Source of the DNA: Macrophomina tecta
Lineage: Eukaryota; Ascomycota; Dothideomycetes; Botryosphaeriales; Botryosphaeriaceae
Reading direction: 5' to 3'
DNA: 64,000 bases
Assembly: GCA_024180945.1 (NCBI GenBank)
Contig: JAKSGN010000037.1
Span: 1,369,501-1,433,500 of the forward strand
Part shown: piece by piece, positions 10,097-21,808 of the stretch
How positions within the stretch are numbered: position 1 is the first letter of the stretch
How the letters are laid out: each line of letters begins with the position of its first letter
Position numbers and translations under genes: made by a program
The notes under the pieces: model-generated
The model's database searches: none
What the model saw: the letters and a program-made list of their open reading frames with translations, nothing else
What the model was told of the DNA's origin: nothing

Positions 10097-10920
10097 GGCT
10101 GCAATTGGGGTGGAGAGTCTCGTTGGTCCTTTGTCTCCCGGGTCCCAGTTAACGTGCTATTTGTAGCTCAATGGTGGGGTATGCACAAAAGTACAGGCAC
10201 ACCGTGCAGAATGGCAGCCAGCGTGTCTCTCTGGACTGTCTAGCACATGCTCAAGCAGACGAACGATGCGCCACATCAGTAAGGGCGAGTCGTTGCTGCC
10301 TCAGCGCAATTGTCACCATCGCGCCGCTGTGACCTATCCACAACAATACGACGAACTCTGCCTTGGAACCTAAGCATGTCAATCGTGAGCTGGTCTCACC
10401 GGTACTCCTACGCGCAAAGAGTTCGCCGAGGTCAGGCGTTGGGAGACACTATGTCAGAGGGCAATTCCATTCCCTACTCAGTCTAAGGGAAGAATAAGGA
10501 AAGGGCGGACTGCCACGTCGTGTGGCACAGTGAATCCCGTAGCCAGCATAGGCCCATGGTCATGGGTGCGCCTTTTGGATCCACTCGGGCGTTGCACCCG
10601 AAACATGATCTCGTGTACGAGTTGCGTTGGCCCCTTAATATTTGATGTCCCGCTATTTTTTGCTTGGTAATGTTGAGTGCGGCCGGGTCGAATGAGGTAA
10701 TGAGATGGAAGAGCGAATGGTTTCGCAACCGTTGCTATTAGCATCCTTGCGTCCCAGTTGAATAGCGATATCGGTTTTTGATGGTGGCATCGTTGGCGCC
10801 AGCGTAGGGTTGATGGCCCGAGGCGAGTATGTTGAAATGACCATATCTGGAGTCGTGTGCAGAACGTAAAGCGGGGATTGTACACCGGCCAACCGGATGA
10901 AGCTCCGTACTACCGGGCGT
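10097..10920. other. No recognised gene; ends at a LINE insertion site
   Basis: A minus-strand frame (10653-11198) is open across the LINE fragment at 10921-11036, but neither flank shows a known motif. Nothing else supported. Confidence 0.3.
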
Positions 10921-11036
10921 GATGATGATGATGATGATGATTCATACACCCCGTCGGCCTCTACGGGCCATAGGGAAGAGCTAGCGCTGAGCAGACGTTT
11001 ACCTACACTGCTTCCCGGTTCATTCAAAGCCCTCAC
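10921..11036 (-). mobile_element. 5'-truncated LINE 3' end with GAT/ATC tail and 13-bp target duplication
   Basis: (GAT)n at 10921 on the plus strand is the tail of a minus-strand LINE copy. The body matches the 3' end of the full-length LINE at 42357-42632 (GTGAGGGCTTTGAATGAACC, AGGTAAACGTCTGCTC, GGAGGCCGACGGGGTGTATG). It is flanked by a perfect 13-bp direct repeat, TACTACCGGGCGT (10908-10920 and 11037-11049), the expected target-site duplication. This copy lacks the solo LTR found in the copy at 42392-42551, so it predates that insertion or comes from another lineage. Confidence 0.85.
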
Positions 11037-11280
11037 TACTACCGGGCGTTTCGCTGAAGCTCGAAGCGATTTGGTGGCATCCAGAGGCTTGGCGATCCTT
11101 TTGCCTAGTAGCCGAGAAATGAACCTTCCAGTCAAGCGCTCGGCCGGGTCAACGGTCGCGAGAGCGAAGACATGTCGAACGTTAGTCCTAAAACGCACAG
11201 ATAGGGTAAACTACATCTCGAGCTGCGGGCCTCGCGGGACCTATTTGCCGGTACAGGACAACAAATTTGGAGAACAGCAA

Positions 11281-11682
11281 ATGGGCTACGAGACTGCAAC
11301 ACGTGCATTCTGCAATCTCGTATCGCAGCCTCAGAATGGCACCGCTCTTCTAATTCCGCGGGAGAGTTACGTCAGATCAAACGTAGTATATCAGGATGAG
11401 ACCGCCAAAAATGGATCCAGAGTCATGCTTACTAGCAGGGTGGTCAACAAACAAACAAACAAATATTTGGTAAATATTTGCTTATCGACCAATCTGAGGA
11501 GCCGATAAGCAAAGATTTACCAAATATTTGTTTGTTCGTTTGTTTGTTTGTTGACTACCCTGCTTACTAGAAGCGTTCCGGGCTACGTTGAGTGTCAGTC
11601 AACCCCCCGCCTATGCGAACAGTTGACAAAACAGCCTGACAAGAAACAGTCGAAATCAATAATAAATTGGACCAGCAGGTGA
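11281..11682 (+). pseudogene. Unrecognised ORF interrupted by a hAT MITE
   Basis: The frame from ATG 11281 (MGYETATRAFCNLVSQ) runs into the MITE at 11436, where it ends at a stop near 11508. Removing the MITE and one 8-bp duplication (135 bp, a multiple of three) restores a frame that continues SVPGYVECQSTPRLCEQL to a TGA at 11680-11682, which overlaps a good donor (AGGTGAGTG). The original may have been an exon. No family recognised and the start is uncertain. Confidence 0.35.
11436..11562. mobile_element. 127-bp palindromic hAT MITE with 8-bp target duplication
   Basis: Starts CAGGGTGGTCAACAAACAAA and ends TTTGTTTGTTGACTACCCTG: terminal inverted repeats that extend into an almost complete hairpin (AAATATTTGGTAAAT against ATTTACCAAATATTT, CTTATCG against CGATAAG). 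Flanked by the perfect 8-bp duplication CTTACTAG (11428-11435 and 11563-11570). The terminal CAGGGTGG is shared with the hAT elements at 15053 and 29127, so their transposase family could mobilise it. It carries no gene. Confidence 0.92.
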
Positions 11683-14600
11683 GTGAAGTGCTCTCCTCGA
11701 CATCACTTAGAGCTAAGGTTGCGACGCTGTAGCTTCAAGTTGATCAGGAAGATTGCGTAGAGTTCCTCATGAAGCTAGCCAAGCCTCAGAATAACGCCTG
11801 CTGGGGCGCAGATAACGAGGACACCAGAGGTGGCACTTGGCAGGATGGAACAGTTGAAACAGGAATATCTTACCATGCTCTGCCTAAGAAGGGCGGCCAT
11901 AGTAGTGGCCAACTAAGCAGTATTATTACCTGACATATTAACCATCTCAGAAGTACATGCTTTCTTTATACAGAATTCACAATTATCCAATTCAGCTATA
12001 GAGGATGAAAAGCTTATGGCCATAGCTACCACAGCCCTGAAAGATAGAAATTGTGCCGTTCATACCGCGGCCGTATCTCCCGTGACCCTTTGACGAGCGG
12101 TCCGGAAGATCTCATAAAATAAAACGCCAGGGAAAGCCATAGTGAGCGGGGTACGGCGAGCCATGGATGGCCGGGAGGCAAGCGGGAAGCGGAAAGCTTA
12201 ACATGGGAAGTAAATGGGCCCACATCGTAGATCATGTGTTGACTTAGAGTAAGGTAACAAGTTGGCAGTGGTTCCTCCTTGCCGTTTCATCGCGCTTAGC
12301 TTGAAGATGTGGGAATGCCGTCCGTCTGAAATCAGCAAAGTTTACCTGAGGGACAACCAGACAACCCAGCTCGACGCTACTATTTCGTGCCCTTGCGCAT
12401 CCTCTCGCCTATAGTCACACCTCCGTAGTTTGGCTTCATGCAGAAACGGCGGAAAACGCCATTCGTGAGGCAGAGGAGTGTCATCCACCATATGTGCGGG
12501 GCCTACGGCTGCTACATTGCGTCTCGTCCAAGTCGTCCTGTCTTGCAACGGCTGCTAATTTAGATATACAAAAAAGCTTCGTCTTCCAACCCCACCGTAA
12601 GACGGTAAAGTTTTCTGTGGCCATACTAGAACAGTCGGTGGGTCTTCCTGGGCTGTCGCACTTCTCAATCGTACGCTGTTTCGTCAAGGCCGCGACCCGT
12701 GCCGCGGGAGCTTCCAGATCGGGCAAGGTCATGCGTAATAGGGCGAGCTGGCTAGTTTTGGATGAGACAGTGTCGGCAGCCGTCGCTGCTCATGAATCGC
12801 ACAGAGAGCCCAGCCCGCCATGCTGACGAGGTATACCATGGAACGCACATATACGTCGTGTGACAGCTCCACCCCATCCCCATTATGAAGAAGATCATCC
12901 CTGTCCCAACGTGTGGTCCCATTCCACATAAGGTTGGATCCCACCTTTCGCGTGTCTACATCTCTCTGTCTTCCGCATTCTCCTCGTGATGTTCTCTTCG
13001 TCATTTTTACCAAGCTGGTCACCACAATCCTGAACATGAGGAGCATCGACGATCCACGTGGTCTTCTTCCCATAGATTTCCATCTTCCTTTTGGATATCC
13101 GCGGTTCCTGGAAGAGCTCGTGGCAGGAAAGCGAGTACTCGCCAGCTCGACGCAGACCGGCCCACCTTCGTCGTCGCAGGAATGTCAATCGGCGGCCTGC
13201 CGTGCACGCTCTGGTAAGTCAAACAACGCCGTAGCCCGAACACAGCTGACGATGGTAGACGCACCTTTGGATGAGACCCAGGCTACTTTCACATCACTCG
13301 GACGGAGCGACGCGGAGTCTACGACACCCCTTGACGACGTTTCATGTGGGTATCATCAGAGAGGATCATAGGAGCTTTCGTGACCAAGCCTTACCAGTTG
13401 TGTCCTCATGGATGGAATCGCAAAGTCCCCCTCTCGACGCATCGGATGTAGCACATTACTGCCACAGGTCGCCGAAGTTGAACTGCGTGGTCTTCCCGAG
13501 CTGCACATGTGGGCTATGGCCGGATTACGAAGCGCGCGAGCAGAGCCGGGACAGCATCGTCTTACGGGTTGAAAGTCTGGATAAGTGGTGGCGTTGTCTA
13601 CTACAGAAAGAGACTCAAGCACGCAAAGAATGCTTTCCCAAAGGAGGTGTAGGATGGCTATTCTGCTAGGTTCTCCTGATAATGCACTTTGAGGAAGAGG
13701 AGGTTCGGGGCTGGGCACCCGGTGAAGTGATCACTTGCCCCACTGCGACCCAGTATCGTCGGCATTCCAAACCTGGCAGGCCTGAAGCATAGTCAGGCGG
13801 ACACGCGTGTTGCCACTCGAACGAAGATATATCTGCATGCAGTGAAGATCTCACGCCGACCCGGCACTCCAGCGGTGTTAAACCCCTCTATATTAATATC
13901 TAATATATAAGAATTGTTGCTTTTGTGACCGTTAGCTGAAAATACGTACAAGACTCATCTACCACGTAATGAGACGCTCACGAAGCTACCGTACGCGATG
14001 CCTTTAGGACACAGGTTGTCATTATTGGTCCTGAACGCACGTAGTTAAGTCATGCATCACCGAAACTAGAACTACCGTCGGCGTTCCTAAGTAGTGCTGT
14101 GGGAATTCCCCCGACGGTCCCGGTAGGAATGCCAGAAATGGAGTACAACGAAGATCGTAATGGCGCAGCCCACTAGCGCAATCCCAACGATGGGGAGCGG
14201 CGTGACGAGTAAGGGTCATGCTTTAGTCCAGTCGGGTGACGCTCCGGAACTGACTGACGGTTTGGTGATCCGGCTGAGAGGGCTTGACAGCCTCATAGCA
14301 ACCCGTCACTTCGTATTGGATTCCCTGATCCCTGTGCTTTCCGGCGCTTGACTTGATTCTCACCGCATGAGTCCAGGAGAAATGCTGTGCGTACTATCAC
14401 TGTAACGCACACGCACACACACGGGATACCACTGTTTCCACCAATTATCATCCTCATTTTTTTGCTCCTCTCACCGTGTTGTTGGAACACTGCTTCATTG
14501 GTCCCCTGGAATTCTCTTCTAGCGAAATCATCCGCGCTTGCCGAACGCCCAGATTGCATGGTGAGAAATGCAGTCTAGAAGTCTCAGCTGCAACGCTCAT

Positions 14601-15052
14601 CACGCTCATGGACGACGGAGCAGTCATAATCCACACAATGAATGGTTACGAAATATCAGGCCCGGATGCAGATGAGCGTGCATAAAAAGCGCCACGTCAT
14701 GACCCCTCTTAAGTGTGCCGAATCTGGGAGCATCTCCAACCCTATCGAATGGCGGCAAGCAGAAGGTCCGCAATGGCCTGTACTACAGCGTATGGCCTTC
14801 GACTGCTTCACAAGACTATCATTGACGTAGTTGCGCCAGAACGGCCTGACCTTCCTTTTCTGTAACAGCGTTTTCAATGCCCATTAACAGTAACATCCAA
14901 GGGATTTCACCATTGCCCCGAACCGGATTAGCGCTAGGCTCGCGCGTCCTTGCCCCTCACGGATTCAAGGACAGGCTATTGTATGCTCGATACGGCATTT
15001 TCGGGATACCGCGCGTCCGGCTCGCTTAGCAGACGCACGACGGACACTCATT
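11683..15052. other. 3.4-kb stretch without recognisable genes
   Basis: Several frames of 60-150 codons lie on both strands (for example 12913-13371 plus, 13271-13669 plus, 13356-13718 minus). None shows a known motif, signal peptide or convincing splice structure, and strands compete. A short CA/AC microsatellite occurs at 14405-14422. This may hold decayed genes or genes with many introns. The right edge carries the left copy (15045-15052) of the hAT target duplication. Confidence 0.35.
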
Positions 15053-17911
15053 CAGGGTGGCAATCAATTCAATCAACGTCAATATCGGGTCCAGATTGAT
15101 TGATTGATAGGATTTTCCAATAAGGTCAAATTGATTGATCAATAAGGTGTTGATATTGATTGAATTGAATTGATTGACACACGGTTCACGTAGCAAAATC
15201 TCGTGATGCTTGGCATAGTGTTGAGATTGATAGCCATACAATCTAGCTAACTCTTGCTAGCTATAGCTACTCCCGCGTGTATAGAGTCCTCAACTTCTTT
15301 CAATGATGCCTTCTGCGTTCCATGAGCGTAGTATCTGCCCAACTGCTATAGTATTGGCCTCCAGCCTATTGCGCAATGGCGTCACCATTTGTCCTGCCAA
15401 ACTGAATATCCTCTCCACCTCTGCCGACATTGCCGGTATAGAAAAGAGGTCCAGAGCCATACGTGATAGGCGGGGTATTGCTGGCGGCGTAGTATCCAGT
15501 AATCAACTGGATTGGTGACTGCGTCATCTGTAGGAGAGGTATCGAGCTGCCAGTAGGTGTACTCATCCTCGGTCAGATCTAGATGCTTGGTCCTCCTGGA
15601 GGCAGCAAGCCAGCTGTCAAATTCGCTGAGATGTTCGCGTTTACGCTTCTGCGGTAGCTGTGGGTCCTCAGCAATAGCAATTGACTGATACTCATCCTTC
15701 CAGAGCTTTAGAACAGCTGCCTTTGCCTTCTTGATCCAGCTCTTCTTGAATGCCCACTGATCCTCAATCCACTCCCAGCGGTAGGCAGGGTGAAGGGCGC
15801 AAGCTGCGACGTAAGCTGGAGTATCATCAAGGAGCTGATAGTACTCATCTAGCTTAGCCCACCCCAAATTGATGTTCACCTTGAAGTGAGAGTCAGGATA
15901 CTGATCTGTGCGGATCTTGACCTCCTCCAGCTTGTTCAACAGGTACTCCATGCACGGAAGGACTTCCCATAAGCCGCCAAACCTACCACTAGTTGGGTTG
16001 GCTTGTAGCCTGATTGTGACTTCATGAAAAGGCTTCAAGATGGAGTGATATTCAGCAAGAGTTGCCCAATCATCTGAGGTTAGATAATCATCCACGATTG
16101 CCGGCTTGTTCTTTGTCTTAGCTGGCATTGGCTGAGTCCTACTAGCAGTGCGAGGCTTGACGTATTTATCCCATTCTTGAACTTCGTGGAGGACGAGGGC
16201 GTCAATGACTGACTGTAGCTTGATTGCGCGCTCAATCATGGCGGAGGTAGAGTTCCATCGTGTCGCATTATCTTCTATAACCTCGTAGGTAGGGCCGTTT
16301 TCGCCAGTCAACGCTTGCTCGTTCCGCTGAAGTTGGTGCAGTCTCTGATAGACAAGGTTTGAGCGCTGAATCCAGTGGACGATATTGTGAAGCTTGCCGA
16401 TAGGGCCCTTCTTGCGCCAGAGTAGGAGCTCAGCGAGTAGCTCCTTTGGCTGAGCGCAGTCGTTCTCGAACGCGTCAGCTTCCTTGCCAAAGAGGATCTG
16501 GCGGACTACCAGGTTTATGATATGGCCAATGCAGCGCAAGCGGCGGTGCTTGTGATTGAAGCCAAACTCTTCAGCTAGCGCGTCCATGCACGTGTCGTTG
16601 TTTGACGCGTTATCCGTGACAAAGTAGCCAAGTTGCCCTCCAATGCCCCATTCCATAATTATCTGGGCTACCTCTTCCGCAAGGCTGTCACCAGTATGCC
16701 GTCCTTCGGCGTGTGGGAGGCCAATAAGGAACTTGCGAAGCGTGCCAGAGAACGTAAGGAAGAAGACGTTAATACCGAGTAGAGAGAGGTGATTACACGA
16801 CGTCCAGCCGTCAAAGGCAAGGTGTATAAGGCCAGGTGAGCTCTGAAGAAGCTCAGCAACGATCCCTTTATGGCGGTTGAATTCATCAAGTAGCCATTTA
16901 CGAACAGTAGAGTGTGTTGGAAGGCTGCCAGTAGACGTTACTGCAGGATTCAAATAGCTAAGAACGCGCCTGAATCTCTCGCTTTCAAGCTTGCGGAAAG
17001 GAATGTTATCGGATGAGACTCAATCAGTGAGTAGTTGCTGGAAGTACGCCGGATTGAATGATGTGACAAGGCGATTGACAATAGCCTGCTCTGAAGGCCT
17101 ATTCGTATCCAGTCCAAGCCGCTGAGCAACTGAAATCTTGGCCCGTTTGACGTGACGCTTCCCTGTAGGATCCTCAACCTTGTGCTCAGTCACCAGGTGC
17201 CTTGCCTGATTATCAGTGCCAGCAGCAGCGAAGCTAGCTGGTTTGTGGGCTTTCTTGTGCACGCAGTACATACAGACCCAGCGGGTACGCCCTTCTACGT
17301 CCTCAATGTCATATGCGTGCTCCCAAGTCCACCCGCTGCGCTGCTTTGACTCTGTGACATGATATCCACGGAATTTCTGCCATGGGAAGTACTCCCACCC
17401 TTCGCGTACAGGTCCTCGGCCATCAACGGCAAGATTGGTGGGTTGCGCAGGATCTGAGTCCTGTTGAGAGGAAAAGAGGCTAGTGGGCGCGCTAGAGAGG
17501 CTTAAAACAGAGTGTTGATCATTGCTAGAGTCCATCTTGATAGTGGGAGAGTTGCTGCTGAGCTGCTGAGAAAATGTAGAACGGATCTGAAAGAGCAGAT
17601 TCAGCTGTCCCTTCTAGCCATTCTGAGAGAGCGTTTATATACTAGCTGCCAAGAGAATGTGCCCGACACGTTGTGTGCCAAGAGTGTATCAGATAAAAGG
17701 CTAGCCTGACGTGGCTTGAGCGCCACAAGAGCGAGATGATCATCAAAGCTGCTTTCTATACAAGGTAAGCCGTCAATCAATATCGTCAATCAACTGGCCC
17801 GGAGCAATTGATTGATTGACGAAAATGACAGACCTCAGTTGATTGATTGATTGCCAAGACATTGGTCAATATTGATTGACCGTCAATATTATTGAATTGA
17901 TTGCCACCCTG
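15053..17911 (-). mobile_element. hAT transposon, full length, 8-bp target duplication
   Basis: 2859 bp. The left end is CAGGGTGGCAATCAATTCAA and the right end reads ATTGAATTGATTGCCACCCTG, an inverted match. It is flanked by perfect 8-bp direct repeats CACTCATT (15045-15052 and 17912-17919). GATTGATT/AATCAATC motifs crowd both subterminal regions (15060-15180, 17770-17900). Transposase lies on the minus strand and carries two lesions. Sister of the intact hAT at 29127-31960. Confidence 0.93.
15290..17535 (-). pseudogene. hAT transposase, one nonsense codon and one frameshift
   Basis: Minus strand, start MDSSNDQHSVLSLSS at 17535. Domains in order: N-terminal BED-type zinc finger (WVCMYCVHKKAHKPASFAAA ... 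NQARHLVTEHKVED), RNase-H-like hAT core with the conserved VIEDNATRWNSTSAM, and the C-terminal dimerisation region. TGA at 17020-17022 sits in the same frame where the intact paralogue has Trp (LLVDWITHDN against LLTD-stop-VSSDN), so this is TGG to TGA. Near 15475 one base is missing in a C run (RRQQYPA), shifting the C-terminal block; correct codons resume in another frame and end with a TGA at 15290-15292. Otherwise strongly colinear with the 735-aa protein at 29507-31714. Confidence 0.9.
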
Positions 17912-18134
17912 CACTCATTTCGCTTGCTTGTTGCAGCGGATGCAGCGGCTCATGCTGTCAACTCAGTGAGTTGTAGCCCCACCTTTCACCCGTTCTCCGG
18001 GCCAAGGCCGCAGTCTCCGGTGTAGCGGTGAAGAAGCTTCTAAATATTGTGTTCGTGGTTCGGCATCCTTCACTTCCACTCAGTGAAAATCTTTGCATAT
18101 ATATTCTTGTTAATATATTTTTTGTTGCACAAAG

Positions 18135-19674
18135 ATGACAGACTTTGCAATAGCCATCAGGGTTAAAGCTAATGGTGAGCCCATACTGGAGGAGTGCAAC
18201 CTGTTACATCTCAGTGGCACTCAGCGCAGGGGCTTGCTACATGCGCTTGATGACTTAAGCAGGCGTGTCAAGGACAGCAAAGACTTCGAGAACCTGAGAG
18301 AGGAGCTGATCGCACAGGGAAGCGATTACGGCCGTGGGAAAGTCAGGAACGAGAGGACCAGGCAACACACGCTCTCCTCCCATTTGGAGTGGTTTGAAAA
18401 ATCGCTTGAGCATGTGCCGTCGCCGGGTTTCAATGTCCGCGCCTTCGTCCTCGGCTGCCTCTCAACGGGCGACTGGAAGTTCGTGTGTAAGTATCATGAA
18501 GACTTCTGGTCTTGGGCGACTGCGTATCTTGCAGATGTTCCAGTTCCTCCGCAAAAGTGGCTGGAAGTCTTGAGAGAGATAGCTCGGAGGAAAGAGTTTG
18601 GATACTGGTGTGAAAACATACAAACCCTGCGTATTGGTGAGAAACATCTCCGTCAAGCCCCAGGAGCTAGGGCTCAGAGTCGATAGATGTAGAGAAAACT
18701 TTATTCAGCGACGAGAGAGCACCGAAAAGGCGGAGGGTGGTAACCACGGAGAATGCCAGCACAGACGAATATGGTGAGATGTTGCGGAAACATCGATACT
18801 GCGGCTAACTTTCTAGAAGTTGTACCGTCCAAAACCCATCAACAGCAACCCGAGAGGATTACAGAGGTCGAGAACGCCGCTGCCTTGGCACAGTCACTCA
18901 ACGTCACAGGATGTGAAGCCACGGTTAGCTGCCCATCTCCGCATCAAGGGCCTCTTATTCCGGAACGCTCCAGTCCGTCTTGTCACCAGTCATCCGGCAC
19001 GTCACACCAGATCAAGAGACGAAGCGCAACGGGGCACCCTCAAGAACCAGTTAGAGTTGACGGAGGTAAGCAGTCTCATGACCTAGGCTGAGATCTTGCT
19101 GAAACTGATAATGACAGAAGCCGGCGTCTCGGCCAGACTGCCACAGCCTTATCACGCTTTCCGCGCCCAAGCGGTCACTCACGCTGCACGGTACGCTTCT
19201 CGTGGCGCGGTGGCTCGACAGCCTACTGGAAGCATGTTGTTTCCAGAGAACCCGGCTGTACATATCATCCAAAGTAGAGCTCCAGCCTCTGCCATGCAGT
19301 TAAATCAACCAACGAGCAATCCAGCAGCGGCTGGCAGTCCCGATGGATCTAGGCAGAGGCAGAGCACCGAGGCACTGCAGCAATACTACCTTAGTCAGAG
19401 TCCGGTCCAAGTATCACAGGGCGGCACGACGGAAGGGGGTAAGTTGGTGACCGCCTTTCCATACTAGTAAGCTGATAGATATACAACAGGCACTTGGATC
19501 TCGCATGAGGCACAGCATCTGTATGCTCAGACCGTGGGTTCCGCGACCACGATGGGTAGAAGTACTTCCGAAACAACCGGCGGATATGCGCCCATGGTGT
19601 CAGTGAATGCAGGGCAAGAGAACCATGACTGGGAACCGTCCCTCGTTGGGTGGGCAGACGAGATACATTCCTAG
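18135..19674 (+). CDS. Hypothetical fungal protein, five exons (450 aa)
   Basis: Exons 18135-18636, 18678-18773, 18817-19065, 19118-19438 and 19490-19674 join to 1353 nt. Introns are 41-52 nt, all GT...AG, the second with a textbook CTAAC (gcggctaactttctag). Exon 1 encodes a mostly helical domain (TQRRGLLHALDDLSRRVKD; HLEWFEKSLEHVPSPGF; KYHEDFWSWATAYLADVPV). Exon 2 adds a basic, nuclear-localisation-like APKRRRVV. Exons 3-5 are low-complexity, rich in Gln, Ser and Pro, ending WADEIHS. A nuclear protein is an inference from the basic cluster. TATATATT-rich sequence lies at 18096-18122 just upstream. Intron 1 was chosen by phase and is the least certain. I recognise no family. Its stop codon overlaps that of the convergent minus-strand gene. 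Confidence 0.6.
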
Positions 19675-20177
19675 CTGTCGTGGAGTTTACGATGGTAGGC
19701 TCTCCATGTGAAATCTTTGGCTGTGCCTCCTTCAAACACCAGAAAGACGTTAGCCTCGGCCACATCGGCCTTGAAGGCAACAATTCCGCCTTCAGACACA
19801 GATTCCACGCTCTCTTGTTTCTGTATGTAGATTTTCCTGGCACCTGTCACATGGCAGACATACAATTTTGACTCTTGTATCGATGAGACAGCGGGCTCCG
19901 AATTGAGGATGACGTCTGCATTCCGTGGAGCGGACTTTGGCTGCGGAGCGAGGATGAGGCATGTTATAGGACGGGGTAGCTTCACGTCGCCGCGGCCGAG
20001 ATCGGAAAGCCGCCCCTAAAGGATGTTAGCCTGCGCAAGAACACAGCCGTTTCGTGAACGCACAAATCCCAGCTGGCGGGCCGCTTCCTCCTCCAGTCGG
20101 CTCCTCACCTGGTCCTCCTCCAGACCGTCCTCCATCGGAATGTCAGCTCGATTGAGTACGATGTATCCAGGTGGCAT
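19671..20177 (-). CDS. Hypothetical protein (152 aa), two exons, convergent with neighbour
   Basis: Minus strand. Exon 1 is 20177-20064 (starts MPPGYIVLNRADIPMEDG), intron 20063-20016 (gtgcgt...gctaacatcctttag, 48 nt with CTAAC), exon 2 20015-19671; 459 nt in phase. Exon 1 is acidic and helical (LEEDQVRSRLEEEAARQLGF). Exon 2 alternates strands (SKLYVCHVTGARKIYIQKQE, FKADVAEANVFLVFEGG), suggesting a beta-rich domain. The frame is open further upstream to 20261 without an ATG, so an upstream exon is possible. Stop CTA/TAG at 19671-19673 shares bases with the plus-strand gene's TAG at 19672-19674. No family recognised. Confidence 0.5.
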
Positions 20178-20276
20178 GGCGAGAATGGGAGCGGCGCGGA
20201 CCCTCGAGTGACGTGCGGTCTGGGTTCGGCGTTTCTGATAATCCTGCCGAAGCGGAATCACGTGGCTCCAGGTAGG

Positions 20277-20395
20277 TGTTGATGATGATAGACTGTCCCA
20301 GTCGCCGAAGGCAGCTATGCTGCATGCGGCCGGCGTTTCCGCGTCCGCTAGGCCCCTTTGAGCCTAAGCGAGGCGGCGGAGTCCGGCCTGCTCAT
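20277..20395 (-). mobile_element. Truncated LINE 3' end with GATGATG tail
   Basis: GTTGATGATGATAGACTG on the plus strand is followed by GGCAGCTATGCTGCATGCGG and GCCTAAGCGAGGCGGCGGAG. The same order occurs at 25503-25622 with a GATGATG tail. In minus orientation this is a LINE 3' end with an ATC tail. No target duplication was identified. Confidence 0.5.
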
Positions 20396-21808
20396 TATCT
20401 TGTCTGCATACCTCTACATATACGTCTCTTGGCGCTGCAGTCTTCCCGCAGTGCTAACAGCCTCCGTAAACTAGGCACGCGGCATGAGGAATCGGGGATG
20501 AGGGACGCAGTGTTCGCGGGGCATCGCGAGATCCCGGAAAAATGCCAAGAGAGCCTCCATTTCTGCTTTGCCCCCACTTTCCTGCGTCAACCTCGCTTTT
20601 TGTTGGTCTTATCCTTTACTTCCTGCTCGTTGCGCTGCCTCAACCTCACTTTTCTGCCCCCTTACTTTTCTGCCACCCTCACTTTTCTGCCGTCCTCATT
20701 ACCCTGCTGCCCTCACTTCTCTGCCACCCTCACAGTCTTGGCAAATGTCAGGGTCTTCGCGATGCCCCCGCAAACCTCGCGCAGCTCGTCCCTTCTTCCC
20801 TCTGTCGTGCAGCAAGACCTATGATAACCGCATGCTTCATAAAATAAGCCTAACTTACATAACCTACACGATATGATCACCAAATATTCGACATTATGAT
20901 GACGCCTCGACGCTCATCAGTCCTACCAGCGAAAGCTGGTCAAAGACCGGTGCAGAACAGGAAACGATAGGGAAACGGCTGGCCCAACGAGTTGGCCGCA
21001 CTCAGCTTCTACAAGTTCTCCAGGTGTGTCGGAGGCTGCGTGCGGAGGTGGATGATCAACTGCGGGTCCGTAAGCGTGATCGCCAATTCGCGACAATTCT
21101 CGGTCGGGCTTGGCGAGAGATTGGGCTGCAATTGGGCCGTCGCTGCTGCTGCCGCCCGCACCACGGCTACTCGAGCTCAGGTCATAGGGCTCTGCTGTGT
21201 GCTCCGCTGCATTAGAGGGTCTGCCGTGGTGATGGGGTTTAATGGTGTGCCTGATGGCGCTTGTGTCCTTTTTGATGTCGTTCGTAGTCTGAAGGACAGT
21301 TTATGGCCGCCTGAGGGCCTTGTTGCACATTGGCGGCGCTTCCGACCGCCATCCACGCCCCTGCGCCGTGCTAGGCATAGACCCCACCACAGAAGCTGCG
21401 TCTGTGGTCGCGTGCATCGTCAAGAAGCTGCTTTGCCTGGGTCCCAGTTGTGCGGCGTGCTCGTATAGAGTGAAAGGAGCTTGTCGGCCGGTCGCAATCC
21501 GGGATTGAGCGGTAGCGGATTGCCAGTAGAGCGGCTTAACACGCGCTGCAGGGCACCTGCACGTGGCATTATGGCGTAATTTCGTTCTCGCTGCGATGTG
21601 GTAGTTCCACCCTGGAAATGGTGGAAGGTCCTCCGCCCGCTTTCGAAGCTGAAGGTGTGATCTGCAGCTGGCCGGGCAACGGCGTTGTTGACAGTTGGTC
21701 TGTGCTCGCGCAGCATCTCTATAGCCGAGCCCCCGCCGTTACCTTTGGAGTGGAGGTAAACAACGCAGCAGATACGCATCGGATACCCTACAAGACCATC
21801 TTTCGAGA
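20396..21808. other. No supported gene; pyrimidine-rich tandem repeats inside
   Basis: Holds the CTTTTCTGCC repeats listed separately and several short plus-strand ORFs (20992-21468, 21320-21508) without motifs. Some could be 5' exons of the kinase-like gene that begins at 21809, but no junction is convincing. Confidence 0.3.
20570..20735 (+). repeat. Degenerate tandem repeat, unit CTCACTTTTCTGCC(A/C)CC
   Basis: CACTTTCCTGC, CTCACTTTTCTGCC, TTACTTTTCTGCCACC, CTCACTTTTCTGCCG, CTCACTTCTCTGCCACC and related units follow one another. The unit is about 12-16 bp and the copies diverge. Low complexity; likely non-coding. Confidence 0.6.

Noticed and set aside
11683..15052. Several 100-150-codon ORFs as genes
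   Set aside because: Competing frames on both strands, no motif, no splice pattern that joins them. Kept only as an unassigned stretch.
15060..15180. CRISPR-like array of GATTGATT units
   Set aside because: Units overlap, spacing is irregular and there are no unique spacers. It is the subterminal region of a hAT element, with the same pattern at three other hAT ends.
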